Part shown: positions 15,400-24,110 of the stretch, one piece after another
Layout of the letters: every line of letters begins with the position of its first letter
Numbering within the stretch: position 1 is the first letter of the stretch
From: an uncultured Clostridia bacterium
Lineage (GTDB): Bacteria > Bacillota > Clostridia > Oscillospirales > Ruminococcaceae
Direction: 5' to 3'
Assembly: GCA_937893735.1 (NCBI GenBank)
Contig: CALBGD010000436.1
Coordinates: forward strand, 1-24,403
Length of the DNA stretch: 24,403 nucleotides
Position numbers and translations under genes: made by a program
Notes under the pieces: model-generated
The model's input: the letters and a program-made list of their open reading frames with translations, nothing else
Told to the model about the DNA's origin: nothing
The model's database searches: none

Positions 15400-16794
15400 T
15401 TGTATAATACGCAAATTGATGTTGCAAAAATAATGAATGAGATCAAAGCCAGAGCCGCCGAGCGCAATCACATCAGTACTGCGGCGTCTGCCGCGGACAG
15501 TGCTGCGCACGTCACACCTGAGCTGGAAGCCGTAAGGAATGAGCTTACACGCATTCAGGCGTACATTCTCAATACAAATGCAAATTCTGACGGATATGCA
15601 CGGATAGGAGAGCGCATCAGAATATCCCCTAAGGCAAGGGGACTTGTCAGAAAGATCAAGATATTCTTTAAAAGACTGGTGCGTAAATCAACAAGATTCC
15701 TTGCCGAGGATCAGATCAGCGTTAATCTGAATACCATTGACTGCATACGCGCACTTTCTGAATATAATACAGCAGCCATGCCGCTGATAGACGCCATGAG
15801 CAGCCTCGTTAATGAAAATGCAGAGCTGCGCAAAAAGCTTGACGAGATCAGCAGTTCTGTTGCAGATGTGCAGAAGCTCATTGAGAAAAAGGATAACGAG
15901 ATCTCAAGTCTTCACAGCAGCCTTGCGGAATATGAGAAGAAAAATAACTGTATCCTGCAGGATCTCCAGCTGGATAAGGATTCATTCATGAAAAAAATGA
16001 ATTCACTTGAGCGCGGCACGGATATCCTTAACGACAGAGTTCATAATTTCGAATCGAGGATAGAGTCCTTCTCCAGAAAATTAGACTTAGATTCAGTCAG
16101 CAACGAGGTTTATGAAAAGTTCCTCAACGAATTCCGCGGAAGTGAAGAGGAAATAAAGGATCGCCTTAAGGTATATTTCGGAGAGGGATCTGCACTTATT
16201 CCCGATCCTTCCATGAACGTTGTCGACCTTGGCTGCGGACGCGGGGAATTCCTTGATTTTATCAGCGGCTTTGGGTGCCGCGTGATAGGCGTTGACACCA
16301 ACTCCCGGTTTGTTGAGCACTGCAGGAGAAAAGGCCATGAGGCGGTCTGCACGGACGCCCTGTCATATCTTCACAAAGCGCCGGACAGTTCGGTCGATCT
16401 TATCACGGCGTTCCAGCTTATCGAGCATATTGCGCTGACTGACCTTGAGGAACTGATCAAGGAGTCGCACCGCGTATTAAAGCCGGGCGGAAAGCTTCTG
16501 CTTGAAACTCCCAACGCGCAGAATCTTGAGGTCGGGGCGTTCTCTTTCTATATCGACCCCACGCATAAAAGACCGGTAAACCAGAATTATGTTCAATTCC
16601 TGTGCAGAAACTTTGGTTATTCCTCGTCAGAGGTATTCCTGTGGAAAGAGCAGGAGATATTGAACTGGATGGATTCTGTATACGCAGATGATAAGACAAC
16701 TGTGCTTGATTCATCTACTGTTCGCATGATCCTTAACCAGATGAAGCAGGTATTGTTTACTAGCCCTGATTATGCAGTGATCGCATATAAATAA
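15400..16794 (+). CDS. Coiled-coil SAM-dependent methyltransferase, candidate chain terminator
   Basis: A 464-residue protein with a short N-terminal motif IDVAKIMNEIKAR (6-18), a basic stretch (about 79-100), a long helical coiled-coil region (about 130-230) and a class I methyltransferase domain from about 270. Motif I is VVDLGCGRGEF (274-284), with AFQLIEHI and LKPGGKLLLETPN downstream. E. coli O9a WbdD also joins a capping methyltransferase to a coiled coil that measures chain length, although there the coil is C-terminal and a kinase is present. With a Wzt that has a glycan-binding tail in the same operon, a cap-and-ruler role is a reasonable inference. Methylation of an internal sugar is the alternative. 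Confidence 0.85.
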   Translation: MYNTQIDVAKIMNEIKARAAERNHISTAASAADSAAHVTPELEAVRNELTRIQAYILNTNANSDGYARIGERIRISPKARGLVRKIKIFFKRLVRKSTRFLAEDQISVNLNTIDCIRALSEYNTAAMPLIDAMSSLVNENAELRKKLDEISSSVADVQKLIEKKDNEISSLHSSLAEYEKKNNCILQDLQLDKDSFMKKMNSLERGTDILNDRVHNFESRIESFSRKLDLDSVSNEVYEKFLNEFRGSEEEIKDRLKVYFGEGSALIPDPSMNVVDLGCGRGEFLDFISGFGCRVIGVDTNSRFVEHCRRKGHEAVCTDALSYLHKAPDSSVDLITAFQLIEHIALTDLEELIKESHRVLKPGGKLLLETPNAQNLEVGAFSFYIDPTHKRPVNQNYVQFLCRNFGYSSSEVFLWKEQEILNWMDSVYADDKTTVLDSSTVRMILNQMKQVLFTSPDYAVIAYK

Positions 16795-16814
16795 TTAAAT
16801 GGAGTTGGCAGAAT

Positions 16815-19172
16815 ATGAATATACTTATTGACGGACAGACTCTTGAAACGCCTGAGGTAAACCGGGGAATCGGAATATACTTTAAGAATACTCTTAACAA
16901 TATGGTCAAGATGTCGTTCTGTCATAACTGGTATATAGCCGTTTCCAGCGCAGATTCTATAAAACATCTTGACCCATGGGTGCAGAAGCGGCTTCGCGTC
17001 ATCAAGGACGACGCATTTGCCCCATGCTCGGATTTCTCCAGAACGGACGCTTTTACCAGTGCCGTTGAGAATGCGGTAAGCAGGTACGGTATTGATCTGT
17101 ATTGGTGCCCTAATCCGCTTATGGTGAATGTGCTTTATGTTGACCGTATCCTTCCATGCAGAATGGTCACATTCCTGCATGATATCATTCCTGCAATAAT
17201 GCCCGTAAAGGAATGGAGCAGCGAAGTAAAGAAGGAATATGCACGCAGGCTTGAATTCCTGAGCTCTGAAAAGATAATGCTCCTTTGCAATTCCGACGCG
17301 TCAAAAAACGATTTTATAAAGTACGTTGCACCGCGCGGGAATATTTATACAACTCTGCTTGCGGCGGACAGCAGGAAATTTTACATTCCCAAGACCGCGT
17401 CAGGCGACCCTGAGAATCCGATAATAGTGTTTACAGGCGGCTTTGATTACAGAAAGAATATAGATGGCGCTGTCAGGGCGCTCACACTGGCGTGCCGTAA
17501 ATTCCCCGGGGACAAAATGCTTTCCAATGCAAGAATGTATATTGTCTGCAAAGCGCCGAAAAATCAGCAGGACGAATTTTATTCGTTTGTAGATGAACAG
17601 GGTCTTGGCGGAAGAGTCAAGCTGACAGGCTTCATATCAGACGAGGATCTGAGCAGTCTTTATAATAGCTGTGATGTGTTCTTTTTCCCATCTCTGTACG
17701 AGGGATTCGGGCTTCCTATCGTAGAGGCTATGCTTGGGGGAGCCTATGTGCTGAGTGCCGATAATTCCTCGCTGCCAGAGGTTTGCGGCGGACACGCCCT
17801 GCTTTGCAATGCAAAGGATACCGAGGACATGGCAGTCAAACTCAGACAGGCGCTGTCGGAATCTTTTGCCGAGAGCCTTGAACAGAAGCAGGAGCGCCAG
17901 AGATATGCCCTCACGTTTTCATGGGAGAGGACTGCCCTCCAGACGCTTGCATACTTTGAGGGTGAGGCGCCTGTGGTCCCTGAAAAAAAGCAGAAGATCG
18001 CAATAGTCACCCCATGGCCTGAGCAGAACACCGGAATAGCTAATTTTGAGTATAAGCTTATCCCGTATCTCCAGAGATATTTTGATATTGATATCTTCGT
18101 TGACGACACATTCGTTTCTGACTGCAGGTTCCTCCCATACAGCGGCGGAAATAAATATTCTATCTCAGAGTTTGACCGCCTCCACGGGGAATATGACCAT
18201 ATTTTGTATCAGGTCGGCAACAGCAGTGATTTCCATACCGGAATATACAAGGCTATGCTGAAATATAAGGGCATTGCAGAAATACATGATTATGTATTGC
18301 ACCCGTTCTTTTATCATTCGTTTTTCCTGAAAAAGGATTATTCCGTGTATAAGCAGGCGCTGATAAACGGTTATGGCGAGGAGGGGCTTGCACATTACAA
18401 AGATGTTTATGACAAGGTGGGCTGGCCGGATAATGAGAAATTCCCTATGGCTGAAAGCGTTGCAGCTGTAAGCAGTGCTGTGATATTCCATAATCACTGG
18501 TCTAAGGAACAGATGCAGCGAGATAATGTATACGTCATTCCACACCCGTCTTTTGATAAAAATATCGTTGATGAAGAGGAAAGGGAGCAGTATCTGGATA
18601 AACTCAGGAAAATGATAGGCTACCGCGGAGAGTATGTCATCGGCTGCTTCGGGTTCGTGAACGGCAATAAGCGTCCTATCGTTGCTGCGCAGGCAGTTGC
18701 AGAGCTTAACAGGAGCGGATACCGCGCAAAGCTTGTATTCTTCGGCAAATGCAACTGCGATGAGCTGATCCGGTATATAAGTGAAAACTCACTTCAGGAT
18801 AATGTGACCATCACAGGATATCTTGAAAAGAACGAATATGAGACCTATCTTGATTTCTGTGATTTGATCATCAACCTGCGCTACCCCTCCATGGGCGAGG
18901 CGTCCGGTACGCTGTGCGAGGCATTTAAATACGGCAAGCCTGTGATCGTGTCTGAGGTAAACCAGTACTGCGAGTATCCGGACGAGGTGTGCTGGAAGAT
19001 ACCTGTCGGCGGCATAGAAAACGAGTGTCTTGTGGATATGCTGAAATATCTTATCGACCACGAAGATGTACGCAAAGCGCTTGGAGAAAACGCCAGAAAT
19101 TATGCTGATACCGTGCTGTCACCTGCAAAGATCGCACAGGAATATTACAAGATACTGTCAGCAATAGAGTGA
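16815..19172 (+). CDS. Two-domain GT4-GT4 glycosyltransferase
   Basis: A 785-residue protein made of two complete GT-B glycosyltransferase modules. Module 1 (about 1-380) starts MNILIDGQTLETP and has FTGGFDYRKN and the EX7E motif EGFGLPIVE (Glu296, Glu304). Module 2 (about 395-785) begins KIAIVTPWPEQNTGIANF and has the variant RYPSMGEASGTLCEAF, where Glu695 and Glu702 are only six residues apart. Such tandem enzymes in Wzm/Wzt loci (for example WbdA-type) often make two different linkages of a repeat unit. The two modules differ in sequence, so two linkages or donors are likely. Mannose is plausible from manC in the same operon. Confidence 0.9.
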   Translation: MNILIDGQTLETPEVNRGIGIYFKNTLNNMVKMSFCHNWYIAVSSADSIKHLDPWVQKRLRVIKDDAFAPCSDFSRTDAFTSAVENAVSRYGIDLYWCPNPLMVNVLYVDRILPCRMVTFLHDIIPAIMPVKEWSSEVKKEYARRLEFLSSEKIMLLCNSDASKNDFIKYVAPRGNIYTTLLAADSRKFYIPKTASGDPENPIIVFTGGFDYRKNIDGAVRALTLACRKFPGDKMLSNARMYIVCKAPKNQQDEFYSFVDEQGLGGRVKLTGFISDEDLSSLYNSCDVFFFPSLYEGFGLPIVEAMLGGAYVLSADNSSLPEVCGGHALLCNAKDTEDMAVKLRQALSESFAESLEQKQERQRYALTFSWERTALQTLAYFEGEAPVVPEKKQKIAIVTPWPEQNTGIANFEYKLIPYLQRYFDIDIFVDDTFVSDCRFLPYSGGNKYSISEFDRLHGEYDHILYQVGNSSDFHTGIYKAMLKYKGIAEIHDYVLHPFFYHSFFLKKDYSVYKQALINGYGEEGLAHYKDVYDKVGWPDNEKFPMAESVAAVSSAVIFHNHWSKEQMQRDNVYVIPHPSFDKNIVDEEEREQYLDKLRKMIGYRGEYVIGCFGFVNGNKRPIVAAQAVAELNRSGYRAKLVFFGKCNCDELIRYISENSLQDNVTITGYLEKNEYETYLDFCDLIINLRYPSMGEASGTLCEAFKYGKPVIVSEVNQYCEYPDEVCWKIPVGGIENECLVDMLKYLIDHEDVRKALGENARNYADTVLSPAKIAQEYYKILSAIE

Positions 19173-19188
19173 TACAAAGGAGCATCAA

Positions 19189-20388
19189 ATGAAACCGATC
19201 GCACTGATAATTCCGTGGTATGGTGATGAAATAAGGGGCGGCGCCGAACAGGAGTGCAATTATCTGGCGCACAGCCTTACGAAAGCAGGCCAAGCAGTGG
19301 AGGTGTTCACCACCTGCGTCAAGGACGCACCGTCTGACCGCGGAAAGAACACGCTGAAACCCGGAGAATATCATGAGAGCGGGATCCTTGTCAGAAGATT
19401 CCCGGTAAGGGAACAGCGTGATGTGGACAGCTATACCGCGTCTAATCAGAGGATATATGACAACTGCTTTTCAAAAGATGATGAGAAGGTATATTTCCGC
19501 GAGGACATAAACAGCCCGGATATGTGCCGATATATTGAAGAGCACAAGGACGATTACCGCACATTTATTTTCATACCGTATATGTATGGCGTTACCTTCA
19601 ACGGGTCAGACAGCGTGGCGGAAAAGAGCATACTTATCCCATGCCTGCACGATGAGAGTTACGCATACATGGATATCCTTATTGATAAGATGAACAGCTT
19701 TCGCGGAATGATATTCCATGCAAAGCCTGAGTATCAGCTTGCCAAAAAACTGTATGGTCTGAAAACTGTAAAAGCCGCAGTGCTCGGAGAAGGTATAGAC
19801 ACTGAATGGCACACCGAGTGCAACGCTGAGGCTTTCAGGGAAAAATTCGGGATAAGGGCGCCGTTTATTCTGTTCGCCGGAAGAAAGGATTCCGGAAAAA
19901 AGGCGGACGAGCTGATCTCTTTCTACCTTAGGTTCCGCGAAGAAGAGCCCGGTACGGAGCTTAAACTTGTTATGCTTGGCGGCGGGTCGCTTCCTGTGGA
20001 GATACCCGAGCGGTACAAAGACGATGTCATAGACCTGGGATTTGTTTCTGTGGAGGACAAGCATAATGCATTTGCAGCGTGCACGATATTCTGCAATCCT
20101 TCATATTTCGAAAGCTTTTCACTGGTAATAATGGAAAGCTGGCTTGCCAAGCGGCCTGTAATAGTGTCTGAGCACTGCGCCGTTACCACAAATTTCGCAC
20201 TGGAAACCAACGGCGGGCTCTGGTATAATAACTATGAGGAATTTTCCGAGTGCGTGAAGTACCTTTTAGGACATGAGGACGTATGCAGAAAGATGGGCGA
20301 AAACGGCTCGGAATATGTTCTGTCGCATTTCACGCATGAAAAAATAGCTGAAAATTATCTGAATTTTATTTCTGAGCTCGGTCTGTGA
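19189..20388 (+). CDS. GT4 family glycosyltransferase
   Basis: A 399-residue GT-B enzyme. The N-terminal IIPWYGDEIRGGAEQECNYL is a typical GT4 acceptor-domain start with a GGAE loop. The donor domain carries LFAGRKDSGKKADEL and the EX7E motif ESFSLVIME (Glu308, Glu316) followed by SWLAKRPV. A long mid-region insert (about 60-130) differs from the GT4 at 9685-10827. It follows the two-domain GT4 gene with a 16-nt spacer containing AAAGGAG. Donor and linkage cannot be told from sequence. Confidence 0.88.
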   Translation: MKPIALIIPWYGDEIRGGAEQECNYLAHSLTKAGQAVEVFTTCVKDAPSDRGKNTLKPGEYHESGILVRRFPVREQRDVDSYTASNQRIYDNCFSKDDEKVYFREDINSPDMCRYIEEHKDDYRTFIFIPYMYGVTFNGSDSVAEKSILIPCLHDESYAYMDILIDKMNSFRGMIFHAKPEYQLAKKLYGLKTVKAAVLGEGIDTEWHTECNAEAFREKFGIRAPFILFAGRKDSGKKADELISFYLRFREEEPGTELKLVMLGGGSLPVEIPERYKDDVIDLGFVSVEDKHNAFAACTIFCNPSYFESFSLVIMESWLAKRPVIVSEHCAVTTNFALETNGGLWYNNYEEFSECVKYLLGHEDVCRKMGENGSEYVLSHFTHEKIAENYLNFISELGL

Positions 20389-20400
20389 TAAGGAGAATAT

Positions 20401-21054
20401 ATGGGAATACTTCAAAAACTGAGAAAATGGCGTAAGCCTATATTGATCATTGAGATAGTTGTGATTTATCTTTTTACGCTTTGTATTATTCTTGTAAAGC
20501 ACAGCAGGGATAAGGTAGATACATCTCAGTATGATAATATTCTTTTTTCCGGTGAGAATTACCAGAGCGGCGTATCAGTCTCTGACGGGAGCATAGCATA
20601 TCTGACCCAGGACAAGGGGAGAGAATATTCCGAGATGATACAGCTTGACGGCGTATATTCATTGAATATATCCTTTGATTACAGATATCCTGAAAATACC
20701 AGAGATACCTCTCTGTATATAGACCTTTTCAACGCCGATGCAGGATTTGACGAGGATTCACAGCAGTTTGAGGTTGTGATGCGCTCCGGCACGGAATATG
20801 TTGATAACAGCATCGTAATAGAATCGGTTCACCCTGATAAGGCATATATCAGGTTTGTAAGCCTTGAGCCTGACGTTGAGTTTACTCTTGAAAATGTCAG
20901 GGTCTGCGCTGTTTCGAACAGTCATCTGCGTATCGTGAAATTCCTGTGGCTGGTGGACGCCGGCTTAGGATTTGTGGCGGTGGTTACATTTATATTAACG
21001 TATTTGTTTGTTTCAGATCATTTACCTAAGGAGAAAAACGGCAATGAAGAATAG
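20401..21054 (+). CDS. Bitopic membrane protein with extracytoplasmic beta-sandwich, unknown function
   Basis: A 217-residue protein I do not recognise. One transmembrane helix lies at about 12-33, a beta-rich, Asp/Glu-rich domain at about 40-178 and a second helix at about 181-205, with both ends cytoplasmic. The central domain alternates short hydrophobic strands (YSLNISFDY, SLYIDLF, FEVVMRS, AYIRFVSLE), as in jelly-roll carbohydrate-binding modules. It starts after AAGGAG, and its end overlaps the GT-C-like gene by 11 nt, so the two are probably made together and may act as partners outside the membrane, for example in holding the acceptor polysaccharide. Confidence 0.75.
   Translation: MGILQKLRKWRKPILIIEIVVIYLFTLCIILVKHSRDKVDTSQYDNILFSGENYQSGVSVSDGSIAYLTQDKGREYSEMIQLDGVYSLNISFDYRYPENTRDTSLYIDLFNADAGFDEDSQQFEVVMRSGTEYVDNSIVIESVHPDKAYIRFVSLEPDVEFTLENVRVCAVSNSHLRIVKFLWLVDAGLGFVAVVTFILTYLFVSDHLPKEKNGNEE
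21028..21033 (+). promoter_or_regulatory. Ribosome binding site fixing the GT-C-like start
   Basis: AAGGAG lies 10 nt before the ATG at 21044. A longer in-frame start at 21008 has no comparable site and would overlap the previous gene much more. Confidence 0.7.
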
Positions 21055-23116
21055 TTCGGCTTCTTTTAGAGATAGATTTGCAGATATCCCGCTGATTGAT
21101 AAAATTCTTGTTTTATTTAATATTATCTGCATTTTAATAACAAGTATATATATTTTTACAGGAAGCATTGAATATTTTACTTCAGATTCTGCTGCTTATA
21201 ACATATTGGGAAGGGAAAGCTTTATTTCCGGCGAATTATACCCTCAGGATTGGTATACTTCCACTGCTGTATTCGGGCTCGGGCCGAATGTTCTCATCTG
21301 GTTTTTTTCTAACTTTTCAAACGACCAAATTTTAATAAGAAATCTCAGCGTATTTGTATTTTATATTATTTTAATAATTTCTGTAATTTATCTGTCAAAG
21401 GTATTGAAAAGCCGTTCATGCCTGGTGATCATTCCTGTGCTCTCCATTGGGTTTTCAGAGGTATATACGGAGATGATATACTCACAGGCGGCATATATTG
21501 GCGGTGTGATCATTTCTATTATATTGCCGGCATTGTTTATTTCAAGTGTTTCGAACAGAAATAAAATTAACAAGTTAGCCCTGATTTTATTTGTTGTTCT
21601 GTATTCGCTGTATGCCCATAATTCTGTTATGATCCTACAACAGATCACAGTTCCGCTTATTGGCGCTGTTGTTTTGTATATTTTTTTCCGCATTTATAAG
21701 GACAAAAAGCTTGACCTTCATGAATATAAATCCATGCTTCTGATCACAGCAATATTAGCAGTTATTGCTTTGATAAACCTTTTGATCTATAAAAAGGTAA
21801 TTGAACCAAATTCGTTAACGGAAGCGTACAATAGCACACTTACTGTAATGATGACGCCGGACAAGATATTGAATAATATTTCAGTTTTCTTCCAATCTGT
21901 GCTTTATGTCACTGGGTTTGGATATGGCGTTAACATATTATCGGTTGCCGGAATAATGGCGATAATAAGAGTTGTATGCTGTGCAGCTTTGATTTTAGTA
22001 TTTCCAATTAAGTTGGCTGTGAAATACAAGGAGCAGTCAGATACCGTAAAACTATTTATGCTCTTTGTATTTGTTCATGTTGCAGAGGTGTTTATAATTT
22101 GCTTTTGGGGAACACTTCCCGATATGTACGCCGGCGGAAGGTATATGATCACTTCGGTTTCTTTGCTTAGCATTCTTGGCGTATATTATATTTACACATA
22201 TATATTAAAAGAAAGAAATGTTCTGTCAGTTGCTTATCTGCTTTTCATCTTTGCTTATCTTGCGGTTGACGCTGTACCGATCATTCAGTCATCAGCTGAC
22301 TATAAAAATATTACTGCCGGCAAAAAAGGCTTATCTGATTTCCTTTATGAAAACGAACTGACATACGGATATGCAACGTTTTGGAATTCCGCAAACAACT
22401 CAGTCATTTCTGATTTCAAGGTGCAGATAAATCCTGTTAATGTATCGGCTGAAGATATTTCTCCATATTATTGGCTTTGCGTGGGGAGATACTTTGATCC
22501 CGAAAATTACAGCGGAAAATCTTTTCTGCTTCTCACAGATACAGAAGCGGCGCAATACGAAGAATCCAATAGCTATTCAAAGCTTGGCGCTCCTGATGAT
22601 GTGCTCCATTATAATGGATATTCAATATATGTCTATCCTTATAATATATCAGAAAACAATTTTAATGGCGTTAAAAAACTAATTGGTGCTGAAATCAGCT
22701 TTAGCAAATCAGAAAATAATACTGATGTGCTCGGCTCCGGCTGGTCTGATCTTGAGGACTGGGGCGTGTGGTCTGTTGGAAACGAAAATGTGCTCAATTT
22801 CGGGATACCGTCCGATACAACAGGAACCCTTGAGCTGAGTGTTGATCTGTTCAGCTTCCATGAACCGAGAGATCTTGGAGTCTACATTAACGATAAACTG
22901 CTTGACACCATCACCGTTGATGTGGATAGCAAAACTTATTCTCTGAGCATTCCGGAGGACTATTATAAGGACGGAGCTCCCTATGGTTTGGGCAGGCTGA
23001 TGACTGTTAAATTCACGCAGACTGCGGAAGTATCCCCCCACGACCTTGACGAGAATCTTTCTGATACCAGAGATCTTGGGGTAGGAATGTCAAGGCTTGT
23101 GATAAATCAGCAATAA
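21044..23116 (+). CDS. GT-C-like polytopic membrane glycosyltransferase with C-terminal beta-sandwich
   Basis: A 690-residue protein. About ten hydrophobic helices span roughly 20-405, and the first outer loop contains SIEYFTSDSAAYN with Asp48, where GT-C enzymes (GT39/GT83 type) keep a catalytic acidic residue. A soluble outer region follows, ending in a distinct domain (about 560-690) that begins GSGWSDLEDWGVWS and ends SDTRDLGVGM. GT-C enzymes use lipid-phosphate sugars on the outer face of the membrane, which fits the ArnC-like GT2 and paired small membrane proteins of this locus. Base composition is very AT-rich up to about 22720 and then rises abruptly at the tail domain (22% GC in 22621-22680, 48% in 22741-22800), suggesting a mosaic gene. 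It is the last gene of the operon. Confidence 0.8.
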   Translation: MKNSSASFRDRFADIPLIDKILVLFNIICILITSIYIFTGSIEYFTSDSAAYNILGRESFISGELYPQDWYTSTAVFGLGPNVLIWFFSNFSNDQILIRNLSVFVFYIILIISVIYLSKVLKSRSCLVIIPVLSIGFSEVYTEMIYSQAAYIGGVIISIILPALFISSVSNRNKINKLALILFVVLYSLYAHNSVMILQQITVPLIGAVVLYIFFRIYKDKKLDLHEYKSMLLITAILAVIALINLLIYKKVIEPNSLTEAYNSTLTVMMTPDKILNNISVFFQSVLYVTGFGYGVNILSVAGIMAIIRVVCCAALILVFPIKLAVKYKEQSDTVKLFMLFVFVHVAEVFIICFWGTLPDMYAGGRYMITSVSLLSILGVYYIYTYILKERNVLSVAYLLFIFAYLAVDAVPIIQSSADYKNITAGKKGLSDFLYENELTYGYATFWNSANNSVISDFKVQINPVNVSAEDISPYYWLCVGRYFDPENYSGKSFLLLTDTEAAQYEESNSYSKLGAPDDVLHYNGYSIYVYPYNISENNFNGVKKLIGAEISFSKSENNTDVLGSGWSDLEDWGVWSVGNENVLNFGIPSDTTGTLELSVDLFSFHEPRDLGVYINDKLLDTITVDVDSKTYSLSIPEDYYKDGAPYGLGRLMTVKFTQTAEVSPHDLDENLSDTRDLGVGMSRLVINQQ

Positions 23117-23124
23117 TATAAAAC

Positions 23125-23154
23125 AAAAGAGAAAGGCATATGCCCTTCTCTTTT
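23125..23154. terminator. Bidirectional hairpin terminator
   Basis: AAAAGAGAAAGGCAT (23125-23139) is followed at once by ATGCCCTTCTCTTTT (23140-23154), forming a 15-nt stem with one mismatch (23134/23145). The A-rich left and T-rich right arms give a U-run on either strand. It lies between the end of the main operon and the convergent phage-like gene, so it probably ends both transcripts. Confidence 0.88.
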
Positions 23155-23168
23155 GCCTATTCAGCTAT

Positions 23169-24110
23169 TTAGCAGGAATATGCATAACCCCCATTGTCAA
23201 GCTTGGTAACAGACGGTGTAGATATCATGCTGGGGCGAAGGTCTTCCGGGGCTATATCCCCCGAGCTGTGCAGCTGATAAAAGCGCTGGCACTTGAGCAG
23301 CTCTGAGGAACTATCGGGGATAATAAACTGGCTTGTGTGCGTATTAAGCTCCAGCTTTACCCATTCAAGCTCCAGCGGAGCGCCGTGGTCGCTTATCAGA
23401 TTCAGCGTCCATGCCTTCGCGGAATCAGAATAGTTCACCATGAAATGAAACTGCCCGTCCCAATATTCTACTTTATCAGCGGTGGAACTGATCATGCCGC
23501 TTGCAGGATATATTTTTCCTCCCTGGTTTACGGATAATGAATAGATCTCTCCATACTTGGGCGTAAAACCGTAAAGCGTCTGGCACAAAATAATTGCGCT
23601 GTCTCCCTCGGTGTTAAGCTCGGCTTTTACTCCGCTGCCGGTCACGGTGAGTTTGGTATTCCATTCCTGAAGGAACCAGCGATCGACCGTATATTGCGAA
23701 TAGCTATCGTTCTGGTAGAGAGTTTTTCCTCGCTGATTTATCGCGAAATCAGGGTTGTCGATAAGGTTTGGCTTGGGAACAAGCTTGTTCAGATTGTCTG
23801 ACAGATATCCGTAAGCAAGAGTGAGGCACTCTTCAATGGAATATGCCGGTTTGATCTCAATATGTCCCGTGCCTTTGATGAAGAGCACATTGTGTACCTT
23901 ATCAGCCGCCGCGAATCCTATGCTTCCGCTCTGGATAGTGGTGATATCCTTAGTACCAATGAGCTGTTCAAGGTTGCTCTCCTTGGACATATATATCGTG
24001 TTTGCAGACCTGTTGATCACGACTGCATAGTTCGGTGTGTAATCTGTAAGCACGGTTATTTCGTCAGTCAGATCAATTTCCGGCTGTTGGTCATATTTTA
24101 TTGTTGTCAT
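23169..24110 (-). CDS. Phage tail-fibre-like protein, stand-alone
   Basis: A 313-residue protein without signal peptide or membrane helix. Residues about 1-90 are a beta-rich segment ending in VLFIKGTGHIEIK, as in N-terminal domains of Firmicutes prophage tail proteins. NLIDNPDFAINQRG (115-128) and YTVDRW (140-145) open a jelly-roll module, and ELEWVKLEL plus ELLKCQRFYQ (270-279) form the usual end of such phage receptor-binding modules. Only about 34 residues follow that motif, and the protein ends YAYSC. No capsid, tail, holin or lysis gene is nearby. It is on the opposite strand from its neighbours, with its own AGGAGG site. It may be a domesticated glycan-binding protein, or cargo left by recombination between phage and locus. 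Confidence 0.75.
   Translation of the reverse strand: MTTIKYDQQPEIDLTDEITVLTDYTPNYAVVINRSANTIYMSKESNLEQLIGTKDITTIQSGSIGFAAADKVHNVLFIKGTGHIEIKPAYSIEECLTLAYGYLSDNLNKLVPKPNLIDNPDFAINQRGKTLYQNDSYSQYTVDRWFLQEWNTKLTVTGSGVKAELNTEGDSAIILCQTLYGFTPKYGEIYSLSVNQGGKIYPASGMISSTADKVEYWDGQFHFMVNYSDSAKAWTLNLISDHGAPLELEWVKLELNTHTSQFIIPDSSSELLKCQRFYQLHSSGDIAPEDLRPSMISTPSVTKLDNGGYAYSC

Noticed and set aside
23125..23154. Possible attachment site or mobile-element end beside the phage-like gene
   Set aside because: The palindrome is fully explained as a shared terminator. No direct repeat of it was seen on the other side of the gene, and there is no integrase.
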